Below are positions 45,052 to 57,444 of a DNA stretch of 64,000 nucleotides, piece after piece. Source of the DNA: Chytriomyces cf. hyalinus JEL632 (lineage: Eukaryota > Chytridiomycota > Chytridiomycetes > Chytridiales > Chytriomycetaceae); assembly GCA_025435555.1 (NCBI GenBank), contig JAIWWG010000108.1, positions 28,494 through 92,493 of the forward strand. The letters run 5' to 3'. The notes beneath the pieces are model-generated. The model was given only the letters and a program-made list of their open reading frames with translations. It was not told the origin of the DNA and made no database searches. The stretch's first letter is position 1; each line of letters begins with the position of its first letter. A program made the position numbers and the translations under genes.

Positions 45052-48000
45052 ATGGCGCCCAAACGAAAGTCCGAAGGTGGAGACACCCCGGCAGATACCG
45101 TCTCCACCACTACAGCGTCAACTTCTGCCCCACTCCTTCAGAAAAAGAAAAAGAAAAAGACAAAGCCAAATCCTGCCGATGCAGAACCATCGCAATCTCG
45201 AACCATCTGGCCCGAAACGTCCAACACAGCTCCACAGCGCAATCGCAAAAAATCTAAAAAGAGGCCTACCAACAACGATGCCAGCAACAAATCCAACGCA
45301 AATCATCAACAGCCTCGAACCTCGAATCATCAAAACTCATCTTCAAATGGAAATAATCTGCCGCCATTTACATTCACTGCAGAATCGCGCTCAATCCCTC
45401 TCTCGTTTGATTTTTCAATCATTGATCAAGAAGACGATGCTCCGCAAAACTCGCTTCGACTGATGGTCCCTGTCCCTCTTTCTGCTTCCATTGCATCTCT
45501 TCCTGACATTTTGAAACCGCACCTTTTGTCATTGTGTGGGCTGACTCGACGCAGGGTGCATCGAAATGATCTCATTCCGCCAATCGTGCACATGATTGAA
45601 CAGCACGCTGACAGGTAAACTCTTGACAACCAAAAAAAAAAAAAAAAAAAAAAAAAAACCCTTCCCACTTCATCAGACATCTAATACTTTTTTTGATGCC
45701 CACAAATGAATTTTGCATTTTAAAACTGCAGCCTACTGTCATCAGCTTCGTTTCGAAACGCGCATCTCGCAGAACTCCTCCCATCCTTCACAATCCAAGA
45801 CTGTGGTCTTGATGCGTCACTTCTCGTCCACGTTGTTTTGTATCCTTCTCAAGACGAGGAACATGATTACGCAGATTTAGTGGATGGAGATGATATGGAG
45901 GAAGATGAAGTGGAGCAGCAACCATCCGAAACAAACTCTGCCAACGGAAGCAATCATTCGAAAGTCAATTCGAATCGGTTGTTGACAAAAAAACCGCTGG
46001 AAACGGAAGTCTGTGATGCAGATGATGAAGAGGATGCGGATCAAATCGAACAAGACGGCGATGAATCGTTTGAGTTGGAAACGGTCATTCGTAGCCACAA
46101 GTCTCATCGAGGTGAGATAAAACCTCCGATGCGAAAAAAAAAAAACCCTACTATACACACGACTCTCCTCTAAACTCTTTCCATGAATTCTCCCCCCAAA
46201 AAACAAACAAAAAAACAACAAGGTCGCTTAAACAGCGTCTGCTCAGCAGCAACCACCGTCCGCGAACGCTCCACATCCCCAGCAACCAAACCATCCAACC
46301 AACCCACCCCACGCATCTCCATCACAACAACCATAGACCCCACCTCCTCACAAAGCAGCCCATCACACAGTCCATCCCTCACTCCACACAACCTGAACAC
46401 AACCACACCCATCCGCCCCGCTCTTACAACCGATCGGTCCAGTATACCACCACCGTTCCTATCACGTGCTAAAAAGTCATCTCCAGCAAGACCTCCTGCT
46501 GGTGCACTTGAAAGCGCGCGGAAACCTTCACCTGTGCGAACCTTGTCCATCGTTCCTACAACCTTGACGACGACAACCGAGAAACCTGCGACAGAACCCG
46601 TTGTCCGAGAAAGCGTTAGCCCCGTATTTGAAATCGCACCCGCCATACTTCTTACACCCGCCAACTCTCTCCTCGCCGCTCCGAAAAAACGAAAAGTGGA
46701 TCTCGACGATAGTGAAATTGAAGATGACGACGAGGAGCAAGTGTATGAAGTTGCGGATAGTCAAGAAACGATTGCACCCGAAAATGAACCTGAAATCGAC
46801 GATGATGAAGAAGAAGAGGAGGAAGAAGATTATGAAGTTGCAGAAGATGAAGTGGACGAAGCTGAAGCGCTTGCACGAATTGCGGAAGAAGATGCAGCTT
46901 CGACTGCTGTTGCTGATGCTGAAGACGAACAAGTGGAACAAACCATGATGTTTGAATCGATGCGCAATCCTGATGATGATGAAGAAGAACAACAACAAGA
47001 AGAAGAGTCTGTCGAATTGATAAAAGAGGACACCGCACCATTGACCGATAACCAAGACGAAACTGCTGCTGGTGACGAAGATGACAGCGAAAGTGAATAC
47101 GAGGAGGTGGAAGTGGAAGTGGAAGTAGACAGTGATGGGAACGAGATTGTTGCATCCGATAACGTTGATGGCGATGAAAACAATGACGATGACGATGAGG
47201 AGAAGGAAAATGCCATGCAAGTCGATGAAGAAGAGGAATCAACGAAACAACCTGCAAAAGTCAAAAGTCGAGATTTCAAAGACGCAACAACACACGCCGA
47301 AAATTCAAGCAACCATCAAAATGACGCAGATCAAACCATGCAGCTCGACGAGGCAGAAGAAGACGACGAGGAAGAAGAAAACTTTACCGGAAAACTCATT
47401 GAAGAAGAGAAACGCGAGCGGGAAGCTGCAACTCTCGAAAGTCAAACACAACTTCTCCCTCGCGTTGAAAGAAACTTGTCTGACTTGTTTGGCGAGGACG
47501 ATGATGACGACGATGAACCAAGCACTCAGCCTGACTCTCAAGAGTTTTTCAAGGGCGCTGCTCCTGCTACTGAAGTATCGTCATCGCCGCGGAGATTGCA
47601 AAAGAGTTTAAAAAAACAGCAGTCTGCAGCAACGCCGACAGGACGAAAGTCGCAGCAGCAAAGAAACGGCCGCAGCTTAAGTCTTTTGAGCCAACAAGAA
47701 GAAGAGGACGACGAAGTGCCTGCCGAAAATGAAAAACCTGCTACACAAGACGACAACAACAATGAGCAAATCGAAAGCTCTCAACAACCTCCATCCAAAA
47801 TCGTCAATGAACAAGAATCCGAATCGGAAACCGAAGACGAAGCTCACGACGACGAAGAAGATGCAAACACCCAAATCCCTTTGATACCCATGCCCGACGA
47901 TGACGATGACGACGACAACGTCAACTACGAATCCCCTCGATCGCAACCCACTCGATCCACGTCTTCCTCTCCGAACCACCGCATGACCACAACGTCAGCG

Positions 48001-48543
48001 TCAGCCCCCACCACCACCATCAAAAACTCTGCAAACCAAATTGCATACCACTTGCGATACCAACCGCCACCCCGAGTTGCAAGCACAGAACGGCATCAAA
48101 CTCTAAGCGGGATGGCGGAAGCGTCGAATCGATGGTTTTCAAAAGATGGAACAGCGCATTCGTTGAAACAGTTTGCGGAGGCTGTGAATGGGTTTACGTC
48201 GCCTTTTAAGAATGCGTTTTCAGGATCACAGTCTCAGCAACAGTCACAGCAGTCACAGCAGCAGCAGCAGAAGAAAGCTGCATCAAGTGATGAAAGTGAT
48301 GATGATGACGGAGATGAAGTGAATCCAAACATGGACTCTGACAGTGACGATAGCAGCAGCAGCAGCAGTGATGACTCTGATGCCGAAAAGAAACAAGTTA
48401 TTGTTGTAGCAAAGAATGCAGTTACAGCAGCAGCAGGCGGTGGTGGGGGTGGTCCACAGTTTGCAGGGGATGATAAAAAAAAGAGGAAAAAGAGACGAAG
48501 CAGTGGACTTGGGATGCTTGCATTTGAAGGTATGAAATTATAA
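45052..48543 (+). CDS. Large acidic low-complexity protein of unknown function
   Basis: Three exons: 45052-45614, 45732-46111, 46223-48543; 1087 residues. The N-terminus carries Lys runs (KKKKKKTK, RNRKKSKKR) suitable as nuclear signals. Residues about 110-240 look folded (IPLSFDFSIIDQED, LCGLTRRRVHRNDLIPPIV, LAELLPSFTIQDCG). Residues about 250-900 are dominated by Asp/Glu tracts mixed with Ser/Thr, then a Gln-rich part, a segment YHLRYQPPPRV...WFSKDGTAHSLKQFAEAVNG that may be an interaction motif, and a final KKRKKRRSSG. I recognise no family. Composition suggests a nuclear, histone- or nucleolus-associated acidic protein, which is inference. Minus-strand open frames here are mirror images of the acidic repeats. 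Confidence 0.7.
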
Positions 48544-49070
48544 ATTATATAATTATCTGATTCCATAAGCTGAATGAATGCACATACTTTTGCCAGCAAC
48601 GCAAGCACGTCGACACAGTGACCGGCATTCTTTCGGTGGAAGATAATTATATTTTTATTATTTTCCAAAAAAACATCCTAGTTATAATTGGGGGAGTTGC
48701 CAATGTTTGTTTGGTGGAAGGGGGACCAGTAAAAAGTAAAAGTAAAACAAACGTTAATTTTTACCCCATCAATTTTTTTCTGTCATTTAAAAACTGCCGG
48801 TAAAAAAAAAAAGAATCACGCCGGGGCAAGAACAAAAATAGCGGGAAAATAGCGTGAAAGCCATGCACGCTATCTCAATCCGTTTTTTTTTACTTTCATC
48901 ACACCCCACCACCCACCCACCGTCATCATCATAGTAAGCAATCCCCCACCCCACGCACAAAAAATAAGTAAAAAGAAAAATATGGAAAAAAAAACAAGAC
49001 AAAGATATGCCCACGCGCAAACAAATACTACAAACAGAAGGAAGGAGAAACAAAAAAGGGCTCTCGAGAC

Positions 49071-49101
<31 letters not shown>

Positions 49102-49117
49102 TTTCTATAGAGTCCAT
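48544..49117. other. Convergent intergenic, homopolymer-rich
   Basis: 574 bp between two convergent stops. It contains several A and T runs, including about 27 A near 49073-49099. No gene or RNA seen. Confidence 0.5.
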
Positions 49118-50025
49118 CTAAACAGCAACAGTGACTTTGACAACAACGACAGGGACACTGACATGTTCTTTGACTGCATCTGCAAAAGCACCTTCGACAA
49201 TGTATGCACTTTTTCCTTCTGGCACGTGTCCTTGCAAGTCGTGTCCGGGGGTTACAGCGCTTGCTCGTCGTGCAGCTGCCAGGGATGTCCATAGAGCACC
49301 GAGGAGTGATTCATGCTGATCCAAATCATTATCGTTCATGACAGCGGGTGCACCAAGACTGCTATAACTATTCCTGCTGGCGATGCCAGCAGCAGCAGTT
49401 GCAGTTCCAGCGCTTCCAGCAATACCAGCGCTACCAGAAAACACGGGACTCGCAGGAGCAGTCTGCGGAACATAGGTACTCGCATAATATCCAATCCCAG
49501 CCGCACCCGTCCCAACCTGCAAAACCCTATCCACATCGCCCTTGATTGCAAACGACACGTTTGCAGCACCAAACACAAACATGCGTGGATCCAATTGTAA
49601 AACAAGGTCTTGAATTGCATCGAGCAAATCAACGCGGTCGACGAGAAACAGTTTCAAGATTGGTTTTGTAGTTGAAGTGTATGGTTCGGTGCATAGAGTA
49701 ATGAATGACATGATACGGGAAGTGACTTTTTGTTTGAGGAGGGTGCTTTTGCAGGGTGGGAGAGTAAAGAGGAGACTGATGGGTTCTTGAGGGTGTTTGA
49801 TGAGGTTGTCAATGACGAAGCGGAGGGTTTGTGCAGCCTGTTTATCAGATTTCGTCGAATAGGGGGATAAAGAAGGATAAATAGGACCTGCGTGTTTTGA
49901 ATGGGATGAAGAGAGATGTTTACCCGTGGTGTTTCATCGAGCATGACAAGAAGCGGTTTCGGGACTGGGTGTATTGCGTTGAGGGCAAACTTTGGAGCAA
50001 GGTCGTCTGAGGGCATTTGCAGCAT
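49118..50025 (-). CDS. Possible universal-stress-protein-like protein
   Basis: Two exons, 50025-49924 and 49837-49118; 273 residues. It starts with KPLLVMLDETP followed by AAQTLRFVIDNLI and a strand LLFTLPP, and ends with HVSVPVVVVKVTV. That beta-alpha-beta opening and a final Val-rich strand after a helix resemble the UspA nucleotide-binding fold (VLLALDGS... and CPVVVVK). The middle carries an Ala/Gly/Ser-rich insertion of about 80 residues. The ATP-binding G-x2-G-x9-G(S/T) motif is not evident, so the assignment is tentative. The (GATGG)n array lies immediately upstream of the start. An internal ATG at 50016 would shorten it by three residues. Confidence 0.5.
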
Positions 50026-50030
50026 GAGTT

Positions 50031-50095
50031 GATGAGATGGGATGAGATGGGATGGGATGGGATGGGATGGGATGGGATGGGATGGGATGGGATGG
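50031..50095 (+). repeat. (GATGG)n pentanucleotide microsatellite
   Basis: Ten perfect GATGG units at 50046-50095 preceded by imperfect GATGAGATGG units. It lies 6 bp upstream of the start codon of the minus-strand gene, i.e. within its 5' UTR or promoter. Confidence 0.95.
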
Positions 50096-51538
50096 TTTTG
50101 AGGTAGTTTTTTTATTATTTTGGGTTCAAGTGTCACAGCCAGCCAGACAGACAGACTGACAGACACGGGGTTTCACGATGGATGGGGAAATATTTCAAAA
50201 TGAGAGATTTTTAATATTTATCATAAATTTGAGTATGTGAGACAAGATGCATTCTCACTGGGTCTATTCTTGGCTGCCTTTGGTGTTTTGTTGTGGATGT
50301 GCATGGGTCAGAGAGAAAAGAGAAGAAGAAGAAGAAGAAGAAGAAGAAGAAGAAGAAGAAGAAGAGAAGAGAAAGGAGAAGAAGGAGAAGAAGAAAGAGA
50401 GGGGATCAGAGAGTCCTTTCTTTGATGTTGGATCAATATGCGCGCGTGGGCATGGTGACTCATATTCCACACTCACACACACGCATGTATTATTATTATA
50501 ATCAGCACCCAATGACTCTTTCGAGCATGCGAGCATGTGACGCATCGTGTTTGGATACCCTGTATCCAATTCTCCTTTTTGAAAGAAGGTACTTTGTTTT
50601 TAAGGGACGAGCACAAACGCGTTTACCCGATAATGATAAACCTGATCAGCCTGCCTTGCCTTGGCGTTATCTTTAGGGATATGGATCCGAAATAGTTTTT
50701 GAAGTCCTATATTTAATGGTAGGCTGCTTTTGGATGCAGTTGCTTCATCGAGTGACTGACTGCGCCCATTGAGGCATGTCTCTCTGTTGGCTGTATTCAT
50801 GCTCCCCCCCAATTGTATGTTCAGATGCATACAAGGCTTGGACGTACGCCATATTTTGCAGTGGAGTTTGACTCTTGCCTGAAATGACCAGTCTTGCAAG
50901 CAATTGGACAATCATAGTGCCGTTTGCAGCTTCAAGGGTGATGGGTAAGCGCATAAAAGAGTTGGTTGCACATTATGTGCTGTGCCCCCTGTTTCAAGTT
51001 AAAATAAACCCGTTGAAGATCATTATTTTCTCCTTTCATGCATTCAGTGTCAATGACAGTCAACTCCGTCTGCAATTTACCTTAGCAAACGTTTGGTAGC
51101 TCTGTGAGAGGTGGTTTACATCGAGGAGGAGAGCGATGAAGCAGCAGTAGCAGCAGCAGCAGCCCGTTGTTTTATCATGACAGTGAACCTGTTTGTTTTC
51201 ATTATTAGTTTTCGTTCAGCGTGATTTCATCTCTCAGGGCCGTTGACGACGCGTGTTCTTTCCTCCTTCAAACAAAAAGATCAGAAAAGGGACGCGAGGT
51301 CCAAGAAAGATTCACGAGAACGGATTGCCAAAACGAAAAAGGGGACTGGATCATTACAAAAAAAAAAAAAAAAAAAAAAAAAAGGACGCTGATCGAGAAG
51401 ACCGTAAATTTTGTTTTGCAAATAATTTGTTTCAGCACACCCACACTGGTATACCTTCGTACTAGTCCGTGCCTGGAACACCCCAACCCTCCCTCCCGCA
51501 AAAAAAGCACACCGACTCTTTCTCCAACACCCCCACGA
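50096..51538. other. Divergent intergenic region with GAA microsatellite and A-tract
   Basis: About 1.4 kb between divergent starts. It holds a (GAA)n run at about 50320-50364 with purine-rich flank to 50400, a short CA repeat near 50470, and about 23 A near 51360. Open frames through these repeats encode only Lys/Arg/Glu and are not credible genes. The samB/Mub1 promoter must lie here. Confidence 0.6.
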
Positions 51539-54069
51539 ATGCGCAGCGTATACACCATCAGCGGAGGCACAGGATCCGTATCCATGCTATCTCAGACACA
51601 CACCCACGCAGCAAGCCGTGTCCTCTCCATCAACAACACAACAAACGCCAATAACACAAACACCGATGTCGCAGCAATATCATCCACCCACTACGACAAG
51701 CGCGGACTGCTTGGCCGTGACACGGACGCATTTGCCTTGTCGCTTCGCTCATTGGCTTACCTGACACATGCAAACACACACTTGGTGGCCCAACTTATGC
51801 TGCAGGACGGCGGTGTTAGTGTATTGATTCATGTGCTGCAGCAGTTGCTTCTTGATGGCGATGATGACGCATCGAGCGGCCCATTTATTGAACCCATCAG
51901 TCCACCGACGCCATTCCACTCGCTTGACAGCGATGACCGGCTCTCCCTCGCCACGCATGCACTGTCTGCTGCTGCGAACCTCATGCTGCGGGGTAGGAGT
52001 AAAGTCCGAGATGCGCTCGTAGAAGCGGGGCTGGTCAATGTGCTTGTGCGGTTCTTGTCCCCAATTGTTGGAGCCATTGAGCAGTTGCAGCTTCTGCCTG
52101 CGCCTGCAGTGACAGAGCCGAGTGTCGCTGCCGCGACAGTGTCTGAAGCAGTTTCCGAAGCAGGTGCGAATTCCTTTGTTGTTTTTCAATCACTCCTCGT
52201 TTGTTAACTTATTCTCCTTCTCCTTCTTCTTCTCTTCCTGTTGTTTATTCTCTTTCCATGCATCTTCTTTGCTTCTTCTTCTTCTCCTTTTTGTTTTTCC
52301 TTTCAAATCGAAAAAGGCCCGACGACAATTCAAGACACTGCAAATGCATCAGCAAATTCGATATCCTCAGATAGTATGGAAATTGACTCTGCGACTCCGA
52401 ATGTATTGGCGTCCTTGGATTCTATTCCGTCTGTATCTTCCACCTCCACAGAACCAAACACCCCAGCACCCACTTCGATGGGAGACCAACAGACCCCCGT
52501 CGTGATTGACTCAATTACCATCAATGTCGGTCTGTCACTGCCTCATGCTCCTTCCGCTGCCGAACCAGTACAGCCAATCACAGCAACACAGGAAGCTCAG
52601 CCAATTCCCGCACAACCACAACAACCCAGACCTACCCAAGAAGTCCCCATGTTACCCGGCGTGCGCTTACCACTGCCACCATCCCCAGAAACAACCACCC
52701 TCTTGAGCAAAATCATCCCGCACCAGCATCATGTTCTCATGGCCACAAAAATTCTTCACGTTGTCAGCAAATACCCCCACCTGCGCCACTATATGCACAT
52801 TGATTCCACTCGGCCGTTAAGAGCGTCTGTTCGGGACTTGTGTAGCGCAGCAATCGCTGCCGCAGACAGTCTTGGAGCTGACAAAACTGAACCAAGCAAT
52901 GTCTGCATGAACGAAGATTTGGGACTTGCCGGAGAATCTAAAGCTCCTTTGGCGAATGGAGGAATTCGTGCAGGTCATTCACAACCGGGTTTGGATGGGA
53001 TGGATTTGGATCAACAGCAGCAATTGCGAATGCGAGTGAATTTGGATCGATTTGAAGCGAATCCATCGATTCCCGCCGTGACTGCAAATCCAGCAATCCT
53101 TGCAGACGTATTTACTGCTACAAACTCTATCCTCTCGTTCCCGGCAGCGGCTGTTGCATCAAACGCTACTGCAAGTGCAGCAGCAACATCCACAATTCAA
53201 CCCGTTGTCACCACCATTCCCCTCCTCACCTTTGCACACGAAAGCGAGCAAGAACTGCTCCTCCTCGAACAACTATGCCAAATACCAAACACTCTCCCCG
53301 CCGCACCGTCAACAACAACAAATACATACCAGCATCAAAAAACTCATCTCATCCAATCCACGTTACACTTTCTCCCACAACCCGTCAACCCACGAAGCGC
53401 GTTTGATCTCCTTGAAGTCTTCACAACACCCTGCACCCTGATTCCAGAAGCACGTGCTCTGGCCGTCGCCACACTCCGGAACGCATACCGCCGCGACCCC
53501 GTCCCAACCCCTTCAGAACCACCCCACACGCCATTGAATCAAGCCATGGGTCCATGCATGTACGTGGATGTGGACGCGTTCACGCGAAGAGGTGTAGTTC
53601 GTGGATGGAAAGGGGGAGCTGCGGCTGGAAGAGCTGTAGTGGTTGGGTTGGGTCATTTGAGGCGGTGTGCCAGTAGTGCGTGTGGGAAGTGGGAGAATGG
53701 GTATAAACAGTTTTCAAAGTGTAGTCGGTGTCGGAGGGTTTCTTATTGCAGGTGTGTGTTTTGTAATTGTTTTTTTTTTTTTTTTTTCGCTTGGAATGTC
53801 AGGAACTGATTTTTTTCTGAAATTTTAGCAAAAACTGTCAAAGACGCGCATGGGTTTTACACAAGAATTGGTGTTTAAAGTATACCGGTGACACGGGTGT
53901 CGCTTCTGGAGCCGCCGTGAGTACATCCAATAATAATCCATTGAATGCAGCAGTAGTGTCTGGACCACAAAATCCAATCAATGGTACTGTTTTGGAGGAA
54001 GGTGCTGTTGGTGGGGGACAAAGACGTGCTAGTAGTGCTGGAGGAGCTGGTGCAGGTGGAGCGTTGTAG
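51539..54069 (+). CDS. samB/Mub1-type MYND zinc finger protein
   Basis: Three exons: 51539-52163, 52317-53751, 53829-54069; 766 residues. The N-terminal block STHYDKRGLLGRDTDAFALS followed by SLAYLTHANTHLVAQLMLQDGGVSVLI matches the start of fungal samB/Mub1 proteins, with an armadillo-like region. A long Pro/Thr/Ala-rich insertion follows. The MYND finger (CASSACGKW...FSKCSRCRRVSYC SKNCQRRAW...HKNWC) spans the last intron, near residues 660-700. In yeast Mub1 works with the Ubr2 ubiquitin ligase to degrade Rpn4; in Aspergillus samB affects growth polarity. Transfer of these roles is inference. The start is the first ATG after an A-tract; an upstream open extension encodes polylysine and is rejected. 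Confidence 0.82.
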
Positions 54070-54656
54070 AATTTTTTTTTTTTTTTTTTGATTTTTTGCT
54101 GTGTTTGTGGCCGGCCGAAGAGGGGTGGGGGTGGGTGAGTGGAAAGAAGGAAAAAAGAAGAAGCTAGCAGTTAGAAAGATGATTGTTTTTCAGTTGAATT
54201 GAGTGATGGGTGTGGTGTGAACTCTGGGTTGTTTTTTGTATGTTTTTTTTTTTTCTTTTTTTTTTTTGCTTGACGTTTTCTTTTTATTATTTTTTCAACA
54301 CGCTGTTTTATTTTTTTACTTCTTGGCCCTTTTATACTTCTTTTGATTTTTTTCCCCCTTCAAATCTCGCGCGCTTGTTTGCTGGCTGATTCTTAAAAAC
54401 TGGATTTATCTGTGATTTTGATGGTGAAAGTAAAAAAAAAAAGGAAAGAGAAAGACATGACAGAATATTCACTGCTCTTACTTCACACTTGTCTCGAGTG
54501 CACGCCTTTCAAACAGACACAACCCTCGTATGTATCACTTGCAAATCTTGCTGCAACACTGCAAAAAAAGCCCATCATTATCGTTAAAAATGCAGTGTGC
54601 TCAGTCTTGGAAGCATGAGAATTCCAGGCGGAAATCTGGGCCAATCAACTGATTAT
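54070..54656. other. Intergenic, T-rich
   Basis: 587 bp with many T runs of 8-18 bases (e.g. near 54072-54089 and 54243-54267). No gene seen. Part is the samB/Mub1 3' UTR. Confidence 0.5.
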
Positions 54657-56030
54657 GATTCAACGCGCAAACACTGAAGATTTTCGAGCGTTCCATAGGA
54701 TACCGGGGAGTTCACCCGTGAACTGGTTGTGACCGAGGTTCAGATGTGTGAGAGAAGGTAGGTGACTGATTTCCGTTGGTAACTGGCCGGTAAGCTTGTT
54801 GTTTGAGAGTGACAGGTGAGTGAGATTCACGAGTGAAGCGATTGAAGCTGGGATCGTGCCGATAAATGAGTTTTGACTTAGATAAAGCTCTTCCCATGCG
54901 ACAAGGGTGGCAAATATGTCTGAGTTCGCCAGTGAATTGGTTTCTGGGCAAGATTTGGGATCCACTGTCCGATTTCGGATGGTAGCGGACCAGTGATGGT
55001 TTTCTTGCATATGAAGGGACTGGAGGTTACTGAGCTTGGAAATCTGTCAGCGAGCTGATTGTGAGCAAGGTTCAGTGTTGTCAGAACTGAAGAAATATTG
55101 CGCTGTCAGCATGCTCAGATTCAGGTTCCAGCCTGCTTGTTGGTGGAGTGTCCGAGACAAGCAAGTTGCCTTCAAAATTCACGCCTTCAAGCAACGGCAG
55201 GTGAAAGATCGAGCCAGGAATACGACCCGAGAATCCCAAGCAGTTGCGACACAACTTTAATGTTTCCCGGTTCGTCATTCCTGCGAACATGTCACGGACC
55301 GCCACCAAATTGACCAAATTCCCCAAACTCGCAGGAATGGGTCCAGTCAGCCTGGCGTGATTCAGATCCAGGACCTCCAGGTTGACGAGGTTGCCAAAAG
55401 ATTCGGGTATATTTTCGCCAACATGAGTGCAACCAAGGTTCAAACTCGTCAAGTTGATGAGACTGCACAAGTCCGACAGAATTGGCCCAGTCACGCGATT
55501 GCCCTTCAAATTCAGCTTTATCAAATTCGCCATGCAACCCAAAGAACGCGGAATAGGGCCAGACAGCTTGTGGCGCTCCAAGTCCAATGATTTCAACTGA
55601 TTCAAACTGCCGATCGCCCTTGGTGGACCAGCAAACGTGTAGTCTTGACTCTCGAGCTTGTCTCCTGAAGGGAACCATTCCGACAAGGATGCTACATTTT
55701 CGAGTCGAGAACGATGACTGAAACAACATTCGGAGTGTTCAAGTGATACGGGGCCAATTCATCGATATCAAGGCCGCGAGCGACTTCTGTCTGGACTTGT
55801 CGCAAAAAGGCCTTCCGAAACGATGACGGCGTAACGAAGCAGAAGAGATCCGTTTCGTGACTCGAATGTCTGGCGTAGATGTATCCGATTTGAACACGGC
55901 CAAGCAGATTCGAGAAAGGACGCGCCGTCAGTACGTTATTGAAGACTTGTGGGTACTTTGCGACGTTGAATGGACCCAGCTGCCAAAAGATTTGCGCCCG
56001 GACTTCGACGGGTAGTTCGTGCAGATGCAT
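54657..56030 (-). pseudogene. Broken leucine-rich-repeat protein gene (F-box-like N-terminus)
   Basis: Minus-strand open frame from ATG 56030 starts MHLHELPVEVRAQIFWQLGP, an F-box-like start typical of fungal LRR proteins. Plant-type LRRs follow from 55717 (SLNQLKSLDLERHKLSGPIP, LINLTSLNLGC, LVNLEVLDLNHARLTGPIP, NLVNLTHLSLSNNKLTGQLP). The reading frame of the repeats changes at least four times: near 55700, 55085, and twice between 55000 and 54930, over distances too short for introns. The first change could be a 32-nt intron (GTATCA...TTTCAG, in phase), but the later ones have no splice sites. I therefore read it as a decaying gene, unless the sequence itself has indel errors. Function, if any, would be protein-protein interaction. 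Confidence 0.7.
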
Positions 56031-56423
56031 GTTGCTTGGTATATTTTTGTTGAACTTTTTTTTTTTTATTGCTTCATAAACACAAACGAGCCCCTTCGTT
56101 TGCATTTTTCTCTCTTCATCTTCTCGGATGATTTCGGTGACAATTCATGGGCCAACATCCACACAACTGGCTGGAATCGATCCGGTGAGGGTGTTTGCCT
56201 AAAATCGAACCATGGAAACTGGCCTTTTCAACTTTTCGTTTTCATTCAGGTGGTTGAGAGGTGTGAACGCTGGGTGTTTTCGTTTGACGAGGAGGAAGGA
56301 GGAATTAAAGTAAAAACAGGAGACTTCGCAAAGTTCAAATTTTTTGAAGACAATTGGGCTTCATTATTGTTTGGAGGGATTGTCAGTCAACTTAAATCTC
56401 TGTAACGAGCGCCCCCTCCAACC

Positions 56424-57444
56424 ATGGACCGCACACTTTCGCTGTTTTCCTCAGCTGCAGGCGCTGCCCTGTCCACCAACGATACTCTTGATGCCGCCCC
56501 GAAAACCTACCCTACCACAGGTTTCATCAACGGCTACATCTGGGGCAGCTTGGACAACGCGACTTGGTGCGCGTTCCTGATGTACCAGCTATACTACAGC
56601 TTCGTGATCCTCAACGAAGCGGCGCTCAACTACAAGCAAACCTTCATCTGGGCCTTAGTCTTTTTTGCTATCGCTTGCAACATGATGGCGTCCGTCTCGG
56701 GTTTCTTCCTCCTCGACTGCTTCATGTTCGATTTGACGCCGGATTCACACATTTGCGACCGCCAGATGCGCGTGTACTACGCGTTTGAAGGCATGTGTTA
56801 CTGTCTCGGGTTCTGGCTTCTCTTTTATAGAAAGTATAAAGTTGTCCCGGATAAACTCGGGTACACCGGCGCCGTCGACATGGTTGTTCTCGTGGCGTGT
56901 TGTTGTCTGAACTTGTCCAAAACTGTTCCGTGCTTCTACTGCGAGATCAACACGTGTTTTTTGCTGGATGTGTATCAGGCGAGTGCCGGAGCGTTGAGCT
57001 TCTTGTACTTTGACTTGTGGTTTCTTGTTTGCGTGATGAGAAAGACGTTTGAGAAGGGGAGTAAGTGGGAAGTGCTGCAGTTGTGTGCGTTGACGGGGAG
57101 TATGACGTTTCTTTACCTCGTTGGAAGTATCAGCTACAAGACGTGGGGTGGTAATTTTTACACAAACCTTCTCTGGAACATGTGAGACTTTCCTTCAACG
57201 ATGATATAATTTAATTCATTTGTTTATTTTGCGTTCCTTCTTTCTTTCTTTCTGCAGGGGCTTCTGTCTGCTACCCCTCTACAGTGTAGATTCTGTCGTG
57301 AGTCCCAAATTCCTCAAAATGTTCGCGAAAGAAAAGACCATTGCGCGACCATCTGAAGCTGTGTCTCGGCCCACTGGCGCCTCGGTAGTTTCCAAGGGTA
57401 CACCGGGCAACACGGAGTTGACAATCAACAAGTCCGTGATTTAG
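56424..57444 (+). CDS. Multi-pass (about seven-helix) membrane protein, tandem copy 1
   Basis: Two exons, 56424-57181 and 57258-57444; 314 residues. After a short variable N-terminus, YPTTGFINGYIWG begins a region of about seven hydrophobic segments rich in Cys and aromatic residues (e.g. FIWALVFFAIACNMMASVSG, GAVDMVVLVACCCLNL, FLYFDLWFLVCVM), then a polar tail. I do not recognise the family. The size and helix number would suit a receptor or a transporter, but no DRY-, NPxxY- or retinal-lysine-like motif is evident. The block from about 56520 to 57325, including the intron, is virtually identical to copy 2 while both ends differ. Confidence 0.75.

Noticed and set aside
46528-47312. Long minus-strand open frames opposite the acidic protein
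   Set aside because: They are reverse translations of GA-rich Asp/Glu codons, giving Phe/Ile/Val or Ser runs with no independent support.
50031-50095. Regular repeats considered as a CRISPR-like array
   Set aside because: Direct pentanucleotide tandem repeats without spacers in a eukaryotic genome.
50237-50676. Open frames rich in Lys, Arg and Glu across the GAA repeat
   Set aside because: Products of the microsatellite in each frame; no gene.
51221-51538. N-terminal extension of the samB/Mub1 frame
   Set aside because: It reads through an A-tract as polylysine, and family members begin near the ATG at 51539.
55718-55749. 32-nt intron joining the F-box-like part to the LRRs
   Set aside because: In phase with GT-AG ends, but later frameshifts without splice sites mean the gene is broken anyway; kept only as a remark.
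56019-56405. 128-codon plus-strand open frame between the LRR pseudogene and membrane-protein copy 1
   Set aside because: No recognisable domain and overlaps the LRR gene 5' end; probably promoter sequence.
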